This document shows positions 1 to 11,284 of a stretch of DNA of 64,000 bases, one piece after another. Position 1 is the first letter of the stretch, and each line of letters starts with the position of its first letter. Both the position numbers and the translations under genes were made by a program. Where the stretch lies: assembly GCF_014529535.1 (NCBI RefSeq), contig NW_023503555.1:7564001-7628000 (forward strand), written 5' to 3'. This stretch comes from Bradysia coprophila. Its lineage: Eukaryota > Arthropoda > Insecta > Diptera > Sciaridae. A model generated the notes under the pieces. The model ran no database searches, had not been told where the DNA came from, and saw nothing but the letters and a program-made list of their open reading frames with translations.

Positions 1-1062
1 TCCCGGAATGGGACATTTCCAATGCCGATGAAAGTATTGTTGAAGTTCCTTAGTATAGATGAAAATCGTAACTCAAAAAATTTCCTGTCATTTGCGATGC
101 TTAATTAAAAATAAAGAGTAAATGGTTTTTTCTTAGCTCAGTGACGAAATGTAAAACTTTCGTTGCTCTAATTGAGAAAAACGTTGTATGCAACTCGGTG
201 ATAAATGGTTTTTTAGGTTCGCTGTGTGTATTGTCACTTTCGGCCTATACGACCTTGATTGACAATCGACGCATCCAGTGCCTCAAAAAAGCATTTATCA
301 CTCGATGGCATAAATAACTATTCCTAATGTTGTCAATGAGAAAAAATTGGTAAACAGAAAACAAAAGGCAACGTTTAGCACCTTAAGTCTTACCCTTTTA
401 GAAACGGCTAGCGTGCCGCAACAAAATCATAAAATCTGTTATTTCGTTTTTTCAATGTATATAAATTGATATTTTACAAAAAATCACACAAAATTTTAAA
501 AGAAAAAAAAGATTTCGGACATAGCTCAGGGAAAATTTGTTGAGTGGAATATAAAAATGTAGAACTAACGAAAAATTTATTGAAAAAATTTCACTCACTT
601 CGCTCGCCAGTGAAAGTATAAGTTTTGATGAAAAGATGGAGGAATTCTTTTGGTATTTTCGGTAATTTGTACAATAAATCAGCCAATAATGGCATGAAGC
701 CGGCAAGTATGAAGCAAATGCACGTCCATCTCCATAAAAAAAATTTCATTCAATAGAAGAACTGTTGTTATAAGTTATACCGCTGTTAAAGCGTCTCCAA
801 AGAGTCGTATCACATTGTAGACTTAATATAATTTTTTATAAAGATTTTGCAAGGAATCTGTTCCAGTTTTTATGAAGAACAGAAAAATTAAAAGTTATCT
901 ACCCTATCGTATCGACACAACAAAATTAAGTCTGTCAATTCTTGTAAAATTTTGTATCACAGGATTGAAACCACTCAATCACAGAATATGTGTGAATTCG
1001 TATACCACGAGAATAATTTTTGCATATTCATCATACATACTTATGCAAAAATTATTAGTCAA
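1..1062. other. A+T-rich stretch without a supportable gene
   Basis: No open reading frame here looks protein-like. About 185-320 holds a stretch around TGCAACTCGGTGATAAATGG that reappears in related form near 19.3 kb and 58.75 kb, so it is part of a dispersed repeat rather than a gene. Confidence 0.5.
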
Positions 1063-1699
1063 GTGCGAGTTGTCCAAAAAAGCCGTTTCGCTCATATTGA
1101 ATGTAAAAAGCGATTTTATGGTTGATTATCGTAGATGGATCGACCAGTAACTCAAATCGCGATGTTGCCAAGCTGGGATCTTCGTGGTTTGGTCTAGGGG
1201 GCCGACGTTGCCTAACACTTCTTTTCGCTCAATGAAATTTTGATCTTTGAAAAAAAATTTAAAAATATAAAATGAAATATTTTTGACATGGTTCCATGGG
1301 CGAAATTATTCCAAATGATGTCTATTTTATGTTAAAAATAAAAAAAACATTAATTACTTTAAAAAAAGCATTTACCAGATTTTCCAGATTTGCACATTTT
1401 TTTGTATTGATGGGCGCCATCTTGAATTACAGCGCTACCTGCATACTTTTTCAAGCACATATATTTTTCTCGTATGCAGAAAGGTTCAAGGAACACAAGA
1501 TTTTTTTTCCCACTCAATTCGGATCAAAATTCAATTTTATAGAGCCGAAAGAAGTTTTAGCTGGCGGCGGCTTCCTGGCCCAAACCAGGTCGATTCCAGC
1601 TTGGCAGCATTGCGATTCGAGTTCGTGGCCGACCCACATACGATAATCAACCATAAAATCGCTTTTTACATTCAATATGAGCGAAAGGACAACTCGCAC
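1063..1699. mobile_element. Non-autonomous fold-back element with ~185-bp terminal inverted repeats
   Basis: The left arm (about 1063-1245) starts GTGCGAGTTGTCC. It runs through TCATATTGAATGTAAAAAGC and a CCAAGCTGG segment, and the same sequence returns inverted at about 1515-1699, ending GGACAACTCGCAC. The arms differ by point changes and small gaps, so the element is not very young. The middle is A+T-rich and has no convincing coding sequence. No clear target-site duplication was found, so the superfamily is unassigned. Confidence 0.8.
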
Positions 1700-1739
1700 C
1701 AGACTATACTGCAATTTCGTGGTTACAATCGGGATATTA

Positions 1740-2260
1740 TATTCGACCGATGAAAAAATTCAACTTTACCGATAAAAAATAATAAATGACCGATAAAAGC
1801 GGTACCGATAGAAAAATTATAAACTACCGATAGCGAGTTCCTGAGTACCGATAAAAGTATAGGTTTGTTCCAAGGTCATTTCGAAATGTCAAATTTCATC
1901 CACAGAAGGCAACGTAACCTCAACTTTCAGGTTGACGAAAATTTTAACGAAAAATTTACAAAGAAATTTGTTGACGTTTAGGTTATGTTCATCTCTGTGG
2001 ATGAAATCGTTGGCGTTCGTATTGTCAAAGTTCGGCTTTACAGTTATTTGGAACAAACCTATTCAAACGTACCGATAACATTTTACAGATAAAAAGATAA
2101 TAATTTACCGATGAATTCGTTTCTTTTCTATATTCCATCGTTCATTGACATTTTTCTATCGGTAAATTACTATTTTTTATCGGTAAACCATCATTTTCTA
2201 TCGGTAAAATATTTTTTTTTTGTTGGTTAATCCATATTATCTACCGGTAAATCCATTTCC
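1740..2260. repeat. Iterated ACCGATA motif array around a 204-bp inverted-repeat element
   Basis: ACCGATAAAA-type motifs recur many times. Those at about 1747-1856 and 2070-2110 read forward; those at about 2157-2200 read as TATCGGTAAA. Inside lies a separate element at 1859-2062. Its ends ATAGGTTTGTTCCAA and TTGGAACAAACCTAT are exact reverse complements, with further inverted blocks inside (ATCCACAGA/TCTGTGGAT). No gene is visible. Confidence 0.7.
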
Positions 2261-2358
2261 AAATTATCGTCTGCTTCGAATTCCATCAGTTTACACCGCA
2301 CCGTAAGTCCGCCAAAAATTTAAATATTTTCAACTGCCAGTTGGACTTCATATAAGAA

Positions 2359-2557
2359 CACGTTGAAGTTAATTGCGGCTTGTCAACTTTCGGCACCCTG
2401 GACTTTACTTAAATCGTCGAGGAATGCCTCCAAATAAATTTCTAAAAATCCAAAACGGAATTCTAGATTTTTAGAAATTTATTTGGAGGCATTCCTCGAC
2501 GATTTAAGTAAAGTCCAGGGTGCCGAAAGTTGACAAGCCGCAATTAACTTCAACGTG
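2359..2557. repeat. Perfect 92-bp-arm palindrome with 15-bp loop
   Basis: Bases 2359-2450 and 2466-2557 are exact reverse complements as far as can be read, starting CACGTTGAAGTTAATTGCGG and ending with its complement. The spacer is only 15 bp (2451-2465). The perfect match implies a young insertion or ongoing arm homogenisation. It is best described as a fold-back element; the RNA would form a long hairpin. Confidence 0.9.
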
Positions 2558-2791
2558 ATGATATAACATATGTCAAACACTGTGCGTTAAAATGTCCTGA
2601 AATCCGTTATGTTGGAATCCAGAATGATGTCGGCGCATATAGACAGAGTGATTATATGCGATATATTTATACCACTTTATACCAATTGTCATTCTGTTAT
2701 TTATAATTCATACTTGTAAGTTACGATGTTCACTTCATACAGGCAACATGTGTTGTAACATACAACTGCTGGCATAAATAAAGAACTGATA

Positions 2792-3200
2792 AAGTATAGT
2801 TTCCACTTAAAAAGAGCACTCCGTTTAGCCTCCGTCTCCTCCGTCTACATGACAGTTGTAAAATAGAACAAAAGAACTGTCACGCAAACGGAGGGAATTG
2901 AATTTATTTCAATTTTTTACTCTGTTTACGTGACAGTTCCTTTGTTCTATTTTACAACTGTCATGTAGACGGAGGCTTAACGGAATAGACTGTTATGATC
3001 AGAGCGAGAAAACCGAAGACTAGTTATTATAACTTGCCTTGGGGTACTTGTCAAAGTATTTGCTTCTCTTTCAACGTGGTACGTTGAGAGCGAGAGGACA
3101 GAAGACCAGTTTATTTTAACTTGCCTTGGGGTACTTGTCAAAATATCTTCTTCTCTTTCATCATAACAGTCTATGCTCTTTTTAAGTGGAAACTATACTT
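2792..3200. mobile_element. Compound fold-back element, outer 27-bp inverted repeats
   Basis: The ends AAGTATAGTTTCCACTT (2792) and AAGTGGAAACTATACTT (to 3200) are inverted copies that extend inward through the AAAAAGAGCA block. A second inverted pair lies inside (about 2838-2885 and 2930-2985; GACAGTTGTAAAATAGAAC and complement). A direct duplication of about 100 bp follows, carrying TTGCCTTGGGGTACTTGTCA at both ~3036 and ~3120. It looks like two elements, one inside the other. Confidence 0.8.
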
Positions 3201-3239
3201 AAACGTATTGGAAAAACTGTTTCAATTTGAAATGTAAGG

Positions 3240-3805
3240 CGCACTTACCAAGGCTGTAAACTTTGGGGAGGTCACACAGATCGCCATTGTATTAGATACG
3301 TGGGAACACACCACTTCTGAAGATTTTATATATACAAAAATTCACCACATCGTCACGGCAACGATAATCCTCACAGCAGTTGAATTTTTGTATGAAATTC
3401 GCCATTTTATCGTAACCCTATAAGCCCCTTTGTACTTCGTACGGGGCTAAAAATTCACCTCACATGACGATTGTCGTCACTGTGATGATGTGGCGCATTT
3501 TTTAAGATGTAAAATCATCAGAAGTTATGGGTTCCCAAGGCTATAGACTGTTGGGGAGGTCACGCAGACCGTCCTTTTTTATTAGATACGCCGGAACACA
3601 CAAAACAGAATTCATCTACTATCAAAATGTAAAATTTGAGAATCCGTCTTCTACGAAAATGTATAAATATGTCAAATTTTGTGTGTGTCACCCGCTTATT
3701 TGTATCTGCGAGACCTCCCCAAAGTTTACAGCCTTGGTGTGTTCCCGCGTATCTAATAATTGGCGATCTGCGTGACCCACCAATTTTTATAGCCTTTTTA
3801 GCAGG
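3240..3805. repeat. Inverted and direct repeat cluster (GGGGAGGTCAC.CAGA units)
   Basis: A ~75-bp unit containing CTTTGGGGAGGTCAC, CAGATCGCC and TTAGATACG occurs at ~3245-3320, in diverged form at ~3530-3605, and inverted at ~3710-3800, where two partial units adjoin. Inside, TTCACCACATCGTCACGG near 3345 is mirrored near 3445-3495. This is a composite fold-back element; reading frames across it are by-products of the repeat. Its right edge lies about 160 bp before the start codon of the next gene. Confidence 0.7.
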
Positions 3806-3963
3806 CATATGACCCATATGGCATCCGCTCTACAACGATATCGGCGGCGCTCATGGCTTTCCATAATGACAGTTCCGTTGACACCTGTCAAGTCTCAGTT
3901 CAGCTATATTCGAAACAGAAAGAACACAACAAATATCAAGTGAATTTTTGTTTATTAGCTGAA

Positions 3964-6900
3964 ATGGATGATCTGGGCGATCTGGACGACATTTGTGATA
4001 TAAAACCGTTTGACGAAATTTATATATCAACTGACGATGACGAGCCAATACCTCAGATAACGGATGTATTCTCACTCAAAAACGATGCATTGCCCGAGGC
4101 ATCGAAGTCGAAATATTACAGAATCTATCACGAATTCAAGAATTGGCAAAAAAAGAAAAATGTCACCACGATTTCGGAACCGTTGCTGTTGGAATACTTT
4201 CAAGACTTGTCGGTGAAACAAAAGCCGACCAGTCTGTGGGCCCACTACTCGATGCTGAAGCGTACATTGCAAGTGAACTTGGGTATTGACATTAAGTCGT
4301 ACAATCAAGTACTGGCCTTCTTGAAAGAAAAATCATCGGGCTACGAGCCAGTCAAATCGAAAAGCTTCACACTGGAAGAAGTGGTAAAGTTTGTTGTGGA
4401 GGCGCCTGATGACTTGTGGTTGGACATAAAGGTGACATAGTGTTGTTTTTTGCATTTTTTATTTTTCGTGTAATGGTACCATTGTTCTCGGTGCAGACTG
4501 TTTGCATTTTCGCTGTTTGTGGCTCACTAAAAAACGGCGAGCTTCGATCGATTAAATATTGCGATGTCGAACTGCATGGTGACTTACTTCTGGTCAAAGT
4601 TGAAGACTCCTGCACCAAGTCATACCGATCGTTTACCATAACCGGCCAATTCTGCAACGTTGTTAAGAAATACGTGGCCCTACGACCGGCACATGCCCCA
4701 ATTGAACGATTTTTCTTGAACTATCAGCGAGAAAGGTGCACCATCCAACCGATTGGAAAGAATAAATTCGCTCGAATGCCGTATAAAATGGCGCAATATT
4801 TGAAATTACCAGAGCCCGTCAGGTACACCGGTAAGTTGTCGAGTCGATGAATGTGTGGACTTTGTGTCAAATAATTTCATTTCGATTCAGGTCAAGCGTT
4901 TCGCCTTTCCGGCCAGATTATCTTGAAGAATACGTCGCAAACCATCGACCGTCGCAGGATCGAAGCTATTGCACGTAATTACTCTTCGTGCTCGAACACA
5001 TCTCAGTCGGTGAATCGGAGTGAGGACGATACGAAGGAAACTGGTAAGACTGTTACGACTGATTATCACGTCCACTGAATATTGAACTGTTGAATCCGAT
5101 CCGAATTTTCAGTTATCAAAATCGAAGAGGATGAATCGGACTCGGACGACGATCTTTCCATTGAAAATTTGCTCAAAGTCGACAATCTACGATTGCATTG
5201 TACCGTATGCGATACTCACGTTGGATGTGCGGTAGCTAATGAGGGAAACATACGCACGCATCCCGTTCTACTCGTGACACAATGTCAAACCTGTCACACG
5301 TTCTACAATCGGAGAGAATTCACCGTTGGCGCAAATAGTAAAGAGTTGCAATGTCGTTGGTGTGCGCAAGGTAACTCGATTTAACGTTGTCTGATTCTTG
5401 CAGAAATATAATTTTGTGTACGATATTGCAGGCAGTGGGGTGTACAGCTGTTCGAAGTGTCCGTATGTGTTTTGCAGGAAATGCATTCTGCAAAATCTGT
5501 CCAAAAATGTCATCACTGAAATAGAGAAAAATAACAACTGGCGATGCTTCGCCTGCGCTCCAGGCGTTCTCAGCCATTTGAAGGCTCAGCACTGGGCATT
5601 GACGAATCATCTACGGCAAACGAAAAAGTAAGTTTACGAATGAAATTGTGCAGGAATTCCTTTGATTGTCGTGGTCTTTTCACACAGCCAAATTCGAGTG
5701 ATGAAAAACCCCGATCAGCTGTACGAACTGATGTACCAAGATCTAACATTGTGTTGTGGAAAGGACCCGCTGAATTCACGACAAAATCCGAAGGATAAAC
5801 GAAGACGCACCGCTACCAACACCAATTACAACAGTTCAGCGCCCGATCCGAAGCGAATCCGAAATCATTCCGTAGTTGGTACACCAAGTCAATCACCTAC
5901 ACTGCCAACAATTGTGAGTCAGAAGTCGGTTTCACCACCGCCATTAATATTACGCCAGAATCCATCGTCATCAACGGAACCTCCACCGCTAACTCTACGT
6001 CCAATGCATTCGTTATTATCGGAACGTTCGGCTAGTCCAGCAGAAGTAATTGACCTTCCGTCAGTACAAATGGCTCCGATTCCGAATAGTCAGTTGCCTG
6101 CTATGGCGCAGTTCACTGAGCTTACCTCGTCAGGCTATCAGACGTACAATATACTGGTCGACATGGCTGCTAGGGACGACACATTCGTACGACTACCGAA
6201 CGGAAAATTGATTCAAGTGAGACCACAGTCTGTCGCAACCCAACCAACGCAACAAAGGCGCGAAATTTTACAGCAGATGCCATCTGTTCCAATTCAAAAT
6301 AGTTCATCGCAAGCGGTGACACATCAAGCGCCATCCGCACAGATGATCAATCGACCATCCCTACAGATCATCAATGTTGGTCAGTCACCGCAACAACAAA
6401 ATCGACAGCCAAATTTAGCACAACAACCCTTACCGCAGCAAAAGCCTTTGCAGCAACAAACCGTACCGCAACCACTGCAGATCATCAATGTAGGCCAACA
6501 ACCTTTGCAACAGCAGCGACAACAAACCTTGAACAAGCAACAAACATTCCAGCCACCGCTGCAGATCATCGACATTGGTCAACCCTTAAGAAATCAACAG
6601 ACCTTCCAACCACCGCGGCAGATCATCGACGTTGGTCAACCATTACAACAATCTTCTTCACAGCCACAACAACAGCCTGTACCATCGCAACAGCCCTTGC
6701 AACGACCATACATTCAACAACAACAACAACAACAGCCGAATGGAGTATCAAATACACGAACGACACCACAACCGCCGGCATCGAAAAGTTACCCAAATAC
6801 ACCGTTCGGCCAAGCGCAAACCGTACTCGAGAAGGAAGTTCATGGTGCGCAAGAAATCTGCCAGCAAATTGTCGGAAAATGCAATGCCCTCATGAAATCG

Positions 6901-8439
6901 AACGCATACAATTCGGCGCAACGGTTCAATGATTTACGGGATTTACATCAACATTTGTCGTATTTGTGCACCTATGCGATCGACCGGTTCACAACGTTGA
7001 AAGGCAAATGTTCAGATTCGATGACATCACTCACTACTGTTCATGAAGAAGAAATCAAGAAATTGGTTGAGACAGACGATGTCTACACGAATGTGGATGA
7101 CGATGTCCAAGTGTTAGAAACAGTTACGGAGTGCATCGAAATCGATTCAGACGATGAAATCGAACCGGAAATTGGTTCGCCTGCAATTGGCGCTGAAAAG
7201 GAGCAATCGAACCCGGCAATCAAACAAGTTGAATCAGTTGCAGCCATAAATGTTCAAACTACAACCAATGTAGCCAATAATGCCGAAAAGGACGAGTTAG
7301 AACTACCCACACCGCCAGTACTGTCGTTAGACGACGGAGCGTATGATCATTACGATGAAAAATTGAGAGGTATGGCAGTCGTTGTACTGGAGAAAGATGA
7401 ACAGATTGAGCGAAAGTTGGACGAACTTTTACAAAGACAAAACTCTGAAAATGGTGCTGGATCATCGTTGAGTCATGATTTCCTAATGCAGGAAAATGAT
7501 TCCATTACTACACACGAAAGTGCCGTGTTAGAAAGTGAGACGATTGCAGTACACCAAACATGCAACGAAAGTGACAAGAATGACGACCACGATGTTGACG
7601 TTGAGATGCAGAGTAACGATGAGAAGAAAACCGATCCTGTTGAAGGGGATCATCAAGCCAAAGTTGAGCAACACATCGAAGACACTAAACGCGATGAATT
7701 TAAACAAATCAGTCACCCAGACCTACACGGAGATGCAAACGTTGATAGGTCTGTCGACCATTCCAAACACGAATCAGATGTCGGATCGGATAATAAGATG
7801 GATGCACAAAATAACGATAAAGGTGGAGCATGCATTCATGGTTCCGTAAGCGATTCCAATTTAAGTGGTCAGCAGTGCACACAGTTGATAAGCAATTCGG
7901 ACAACGATCCATTGGATAAAATGGTTGTGAGCGACGATATATTTGATGACGTTACTCGGAATACAACAGCAGGTGAGCATCACAATTAATTTGAATAAAT
8001 ATTGTTAGATTCACAGTGTCTTACATCAGGCTCGGACTGGCTACACAACGGCCGCTCGGGCAATGCAGTGAAGAAGCTCATAGCAACCGAAAAATTGATT
8101 TTTGAAATTTTGAGCTGCCAAAATAGCCAGCAGTTTGTCCGGGCCTGTCTTAGATGATCATTTAGTTCAAAAAGGGCGTCACCCCTATGCTGCACTAACT
8201 GTCTTTGTGAATTTATTGAACGTAGCATATAGCTCACACACACGACGGTTATTCAAGACCACTTTAAGATTAAACAAATTTTAAAACAATTGCGTGTGCA
8301 GCATTAGGGCTTCAGCCACTGTCAATCCATTTAATCTACTAAGTTTGTCGATCATCTCAGAAATTTTCTTTCTTTTTTTCTTTCGACAGGAAACATCGTC
8401 ACCTTGTCAACTGTAAATCCCGGCGCAGATCTCGTATAA
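3964..8439 (+). CDS. ADD1: ADD1-like chromatin protein: degenerate tyrosine-recombinase domain plus ATRX-type ADD zinc finger
   Basis: Seven exons: 3964-4431, 4497-4830, 4891-5043, 5113-5370, 5432-5627, 5688-7972, 8390-8439. All phases agree and give 1247 aa. The start is the ATG in GCTGAAATGGATG; an in-frame ATG at 3853 would add 37 unremarkable residues. Residues ~49-295 resemble the Crypton-type tyrosine-recombinase domains common in insects (core LEYFQDLS, FLKEKSSGY, RFFLNYQ). Catalytic positions are eroded: LKNGEL where an Arg is expected and GQAFR for GHxFR. Residues ~345-455 form an ADD finger (HCTVC, CQTC, CRWCA, CSKC, FCRKCIL, CFAC), which in ATRX/DNMT3 reads histone H3 tails. The C-terminal ~790 aa are low-complexity: Gln-rich with four QII(N/D)(V/I)GQ repeats, then acidic. 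Drosophila ADD1 is a separate ADD protein of HP1 heterochromatin, so a nuclear heterochromatin role is inferred. The ADD assignment is secure; orthology is likely. Confidence 0.88.
6358..6760 (+). repeat. CAA/CAG-rich Gln tract with four degenerate QII(N/D)(V/I)GQ repeats
   Basis: Within exon 6 of the ADD1-like gene the codons CAA and CAG dominate. The phrase QIINVGQ or QIIDVGQ, each followed by a Gln-rich spacer, occurs four times (near 6366, 6480, 6562 and 6619). The tract ends in seven or more consecutive Gln codons near 6715-6735. It is a coding minisatellite and probably length-polymorphic. Confidence 0.85.
8027..8147. mobile_element. 121-bp hAT-type MITE in the last intron of the ADD1-like gene
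   Basis: The element begins CAGGCTCGGACTGGCTA and ends TAGCCAGCAGTTTGTCCGGGCCTG, which are imperfect inverted repeats with the CAG/CTG ends usual for hAT elements. It is flanked by TCTTACAT (8019-8026) and TCTTAGAT (8148-8155), a 7/8 match to an 8-bp target duplication. It explains why this intron is ~417 bp when the others are ~60 bp. Confidence 0.75.
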
Positions 8440-9703
8440 CAATGCAAGCATTAGATATGTCAGTGTTCATCCTCCGAACGATAGTCAAAATTTGCCAAAT
8501 TTTGTCTCTTATAGGGTGAGGCAACCAGTCTCTGGAAGTGCAACAGCAGTCGAGTACCCATTGTTCTTTCGTTCAAAAACAAATTTACCGGTGAAAGAAC
8601 AATAGGTGTCCGACTCTACTGGTACAAGTCCAGTAACTGGTGCGCCCACCCTAATCGGTATTGAATATGTATTAAATTTAGATAGTAAGAGTCACATTAC
8701 ACATTTTACGTACGAAAACTTCTTTCTTTTACTCGTTGCGAAAGAAAATCTTCAAAATACATTTAAATGCTCACCTCCTAAAGTATAACAGTCTTGTAAG
8801 AAATTTACTTGTACGTAACTTTTGAATGGGCACATACACTGATGGCATAGTGCATGTTTCGTAAACCGTCGTTTTTATGTTTCAAGCACTACTTTCATCG
8901 CCTTTAGCATGTAATAAACATTATGCACCTGTGCATCAGCGCCTTCGACTTCGGATCAGAATCACCATTTGAACATTTGGACGTAGATGCATGGTGCATA
9001 TCATTTTTTATGTGTCGAGTCGATGCAAAGATTAACCCAAATTCCCTCTCCGAGTTGATGCATAATGTTAGTCTTAACTCACAGAGACATATAAAATCCA
9101 TTACATAAGACAGAAGTGAATCAACAAAATTCACACAAAGAATGAATAATAAACTGAAATGAATCAAAAATTGTCAGTCAAGCGACCTGACCCGCACAAA
9201 AGGTGGGACCTAGTAAATTTAAAAGGTTTTGACAACGCACGTGAGAAAATAGTCACTTCCCTCCTCTGAAACTTCGGAAGCATTTGTTGTGAAAAACGTT
9301 GTGTTCGACGAGTGAAGAAAAGTTGGAAATTGTATTTTGATAGTGTTGTTGCCAGAGCGTACACTGATAAATTTGTTTTGTCAACATACGTCCAGTTATG
9401 TATGAAATGGCTGGTAGACAGCTTCATTTTTGCCTTACTTCAGATGTGTACATTCCAACGTCTGACATGTATATCGTACATTTTCGACGTATAAGCATAC
9501 GACTACGAATCCGGACATGTACGATATACATGTCAGACGTCCCATGAAGTGCCCATGAAGAGGTCGTGACAGGCTCTTATTACTTTCATTGAATCACATA
9601 CAAAAACGAATTTATTTATTTATTTATTTCAAATTGCATTACAATTGCTAATGGTCAATAGTAAAAACGTGTTTTTGTCTCGATCACTGCACTGCACAAC
9701 TAT
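8440..9703. other. Intergenic stretch with two inverted-repeat elements and a dispersed repeat
   Basis: Contents: a 140-bp element at 8513-8652 with imperfect inverted ends AGGGTG/CACCCT and inner GTTCTTTC/GAAAGAAC; a hairpin at 9458-9540; a conserved ~50-bp block at 9165-9214 that recurs at 62041-62089. AATAAA at ~8913 could serve the upstream gene but lies far from its stop. No gene was recognised. Confidence 0.6.
9458..9540. repeat. Perfect 24-bp-arm hairpin
   Basis: ACGTCTGACATGTATATCGT at 9458 is followed by its exact reverse complement ending at 9540, with a 35-bp spacer. It is a small fold-back or MITE-like element; no product is assigned. Confidence 0.8.
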
Positions 9704-10012
9704 TCACCAAATTTTAATGTCATCTTTTTCAGCAATACCCTCATCTACGAGATACAATTCGAAATTTTTTCGTTGGTCGCCCCTAAATTCCAAGTACTCT
9801 TCACCAGATTCATCATCGTAAAGTTTTGATCCAGAGCAGGCGCATTCCTTTTTAAAGTCTCTTAGTATTCCTCCAAGATTATCTTGTGGAAGTCCTTTCA
9901 CGGTTGTTATAGCACTTCTATTATCTCCACTTCTAATTCTAATTTGCACATAAGCTTGCACAGAACAGAAATAAAATAAACACAATAATACTAAAATCAA
10001 GTTACGATTCAT
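9704..10012 (-). CDS. Secreted eIF1/SUI1-domain-like protein
   Basis: A single uninterrupted exon of 102 aa. Residues 1-20 are a textbook signal peptide: MNRN, a Leu/Val/Phe-rich core and a predicted cleavage after VQA. The remaining ~82 residues align in order with the eIF1 (SUI1) fold. YVQIRI corresponds to YIHIRI, TTVKGL to TTVQGI, FKKECACSG to FKKKFACNG, GDQRKN is identical, and EGIAEKDDIKI corresponds to IGLAKDDQLK. The N-terminal tail of ordinary eIF1 (~28 aa) is missing and replaced by the signal peptide. eIF1 itself works on the 40S ribosome in start-codon choice, which a secreted protein could not do, so the function is unknown. The absence of introns fits a retrocopy. Poly(A) signals (TTTATT on the plus strand) lie at 9611-9628. 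Confidence 0.85.
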   Translation of the reverse strand: MNRNLILVLLCLFYFCSVQAYVQIRIRSGDNRSAITTVKGLPQDNLGGILRDFKKECACSGSKLYDDESGEEYLEFRGDQRKNFELYLVDEGIAEKDDIKIW

Positions 10013-11284
10013 TTTAATAGGTTGTTATAAGCACGAAGCACTAGCAAACTTCTAGTTCGTTTTTTTTTTTAATTTTACAAAGAATTGTAACCTTCCAAAT
10101 CGAACTGAAAGCGGAAACAATTCAATGCCCGACAAAATCAATCTTTATATAGTCTTCATATCAGGTACTGACAAAGTTACAAGTTTCGTTTTATGTCTGG
10201 GAGAAAAAGATATAAAAATAATTAAATTTAGATGTTTACTATATGTAAATTTTGATATGGTCAGGGGCGTAGTAGCTGACATTTTAAAGAATTTATCGAC
10301 TTTATCGTTGTTATGTTTTGATTATTTCCATAAAATAGTATATTTCGTACTAAGAATTCGACTTCGGCTCTGTCTGGAAACCTCTCACACGCTAAAAAAG
10401 ACTTTTAGTCCGCGGTACGAATAATATTTTTCATATCCGACGGATAAAAAGTGCAGCAAAGTCGCACTTTTAGGGTCCTAGGTCATCTTTTCTTTTGATC
10501 TTTTCTTATTAATTAATTAATTTTATACCAAACATGCTAATTTATGGCAGCATGGTTTTTGACGCAGTAGCGGACCACAAAAAAAGTATTCTAAACAGTT
10601 TCACTGATATTTGACTTATATTAACCATTTTCAATAAAAAAGATCCTTGTTCAGAGGTTGTGTAACCGTTGCACGAATGTAATTGTTGCGACGTTTCAAA
10701 CAGAACAATTTTCCTGAATAAAGTTGTAGCCTCTGAATTTGTTTCAGTTTCACCACTAGTCTCGAGACTCAAAAACACGAAATATGTACATACAATGCAT
10801 TCGTAAGATGGCAGCTCGAGTTTAGACTTTTCTGACATAGTATACATTTCATCGCTATAGCAGGTAAAACTAAAACTAAATGCAATATAATTGCAATATT
10901 TTGTATTATTTTTTAATCAAAATTGTCAAAGTATGCAGCTGGTCAGCTACTGACCCTCTTACCTTAATTCTTATTTAGCAAGATTTGTTATTTTATACTT
11001 TATCTCATTCTCATAGTAACGTAACCAGTATGCCCTTTGTCGGACTGGTTTCATCGCTATTATTTATTCTATTTTTATTATTATACCAGTTTTAGCAAAA
11101 ATTACTGGTTTTTGGTTTTCAATTTCTAGTGTATAATGAAACGCAATTCGCTTCCCTAATTCTTAAAATTATTATTTTTTTTATTTGATTGAATTGTTTA
11201 CTATTTATTGTTTACTCGTGTCTATCGTTAAAGACTTTAAACGCAAATAAATAACAATTTTTTATTTTTTGATAGAAAGTCAAA
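10013..11284. other. A+T-rich intergenic DNA, nothing recognised
   Basis: Reading frames in this stretch are short and low in complexity, with no domain or splice pattern that holds up. An ATTAATTAATTAATT microsatellite lies near 10510. Confidence 0.5.

Noticed and set aside
872-1714. Frames sharing LILNVKSDFMVDYR on both strands
   Set aside because: The shared peptide comes from the inverted arms of the element at 1063-1699, not from homologous genes.
3527-3817. Frames on both strands near 3.6 kb ending in similar peptides
   Set aside because: They are produced by the inverted repeat units of the 3240-3805 cluster.
5404-5431. Upstream acceptor (TTGCAG at ~5404) for exon 5 of the ADD1-like gene
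   Set aside because: Only the acceptor at 5431 keeps phase and restores the CRWCAQG-G..CSKC spacing of the ADD finger.
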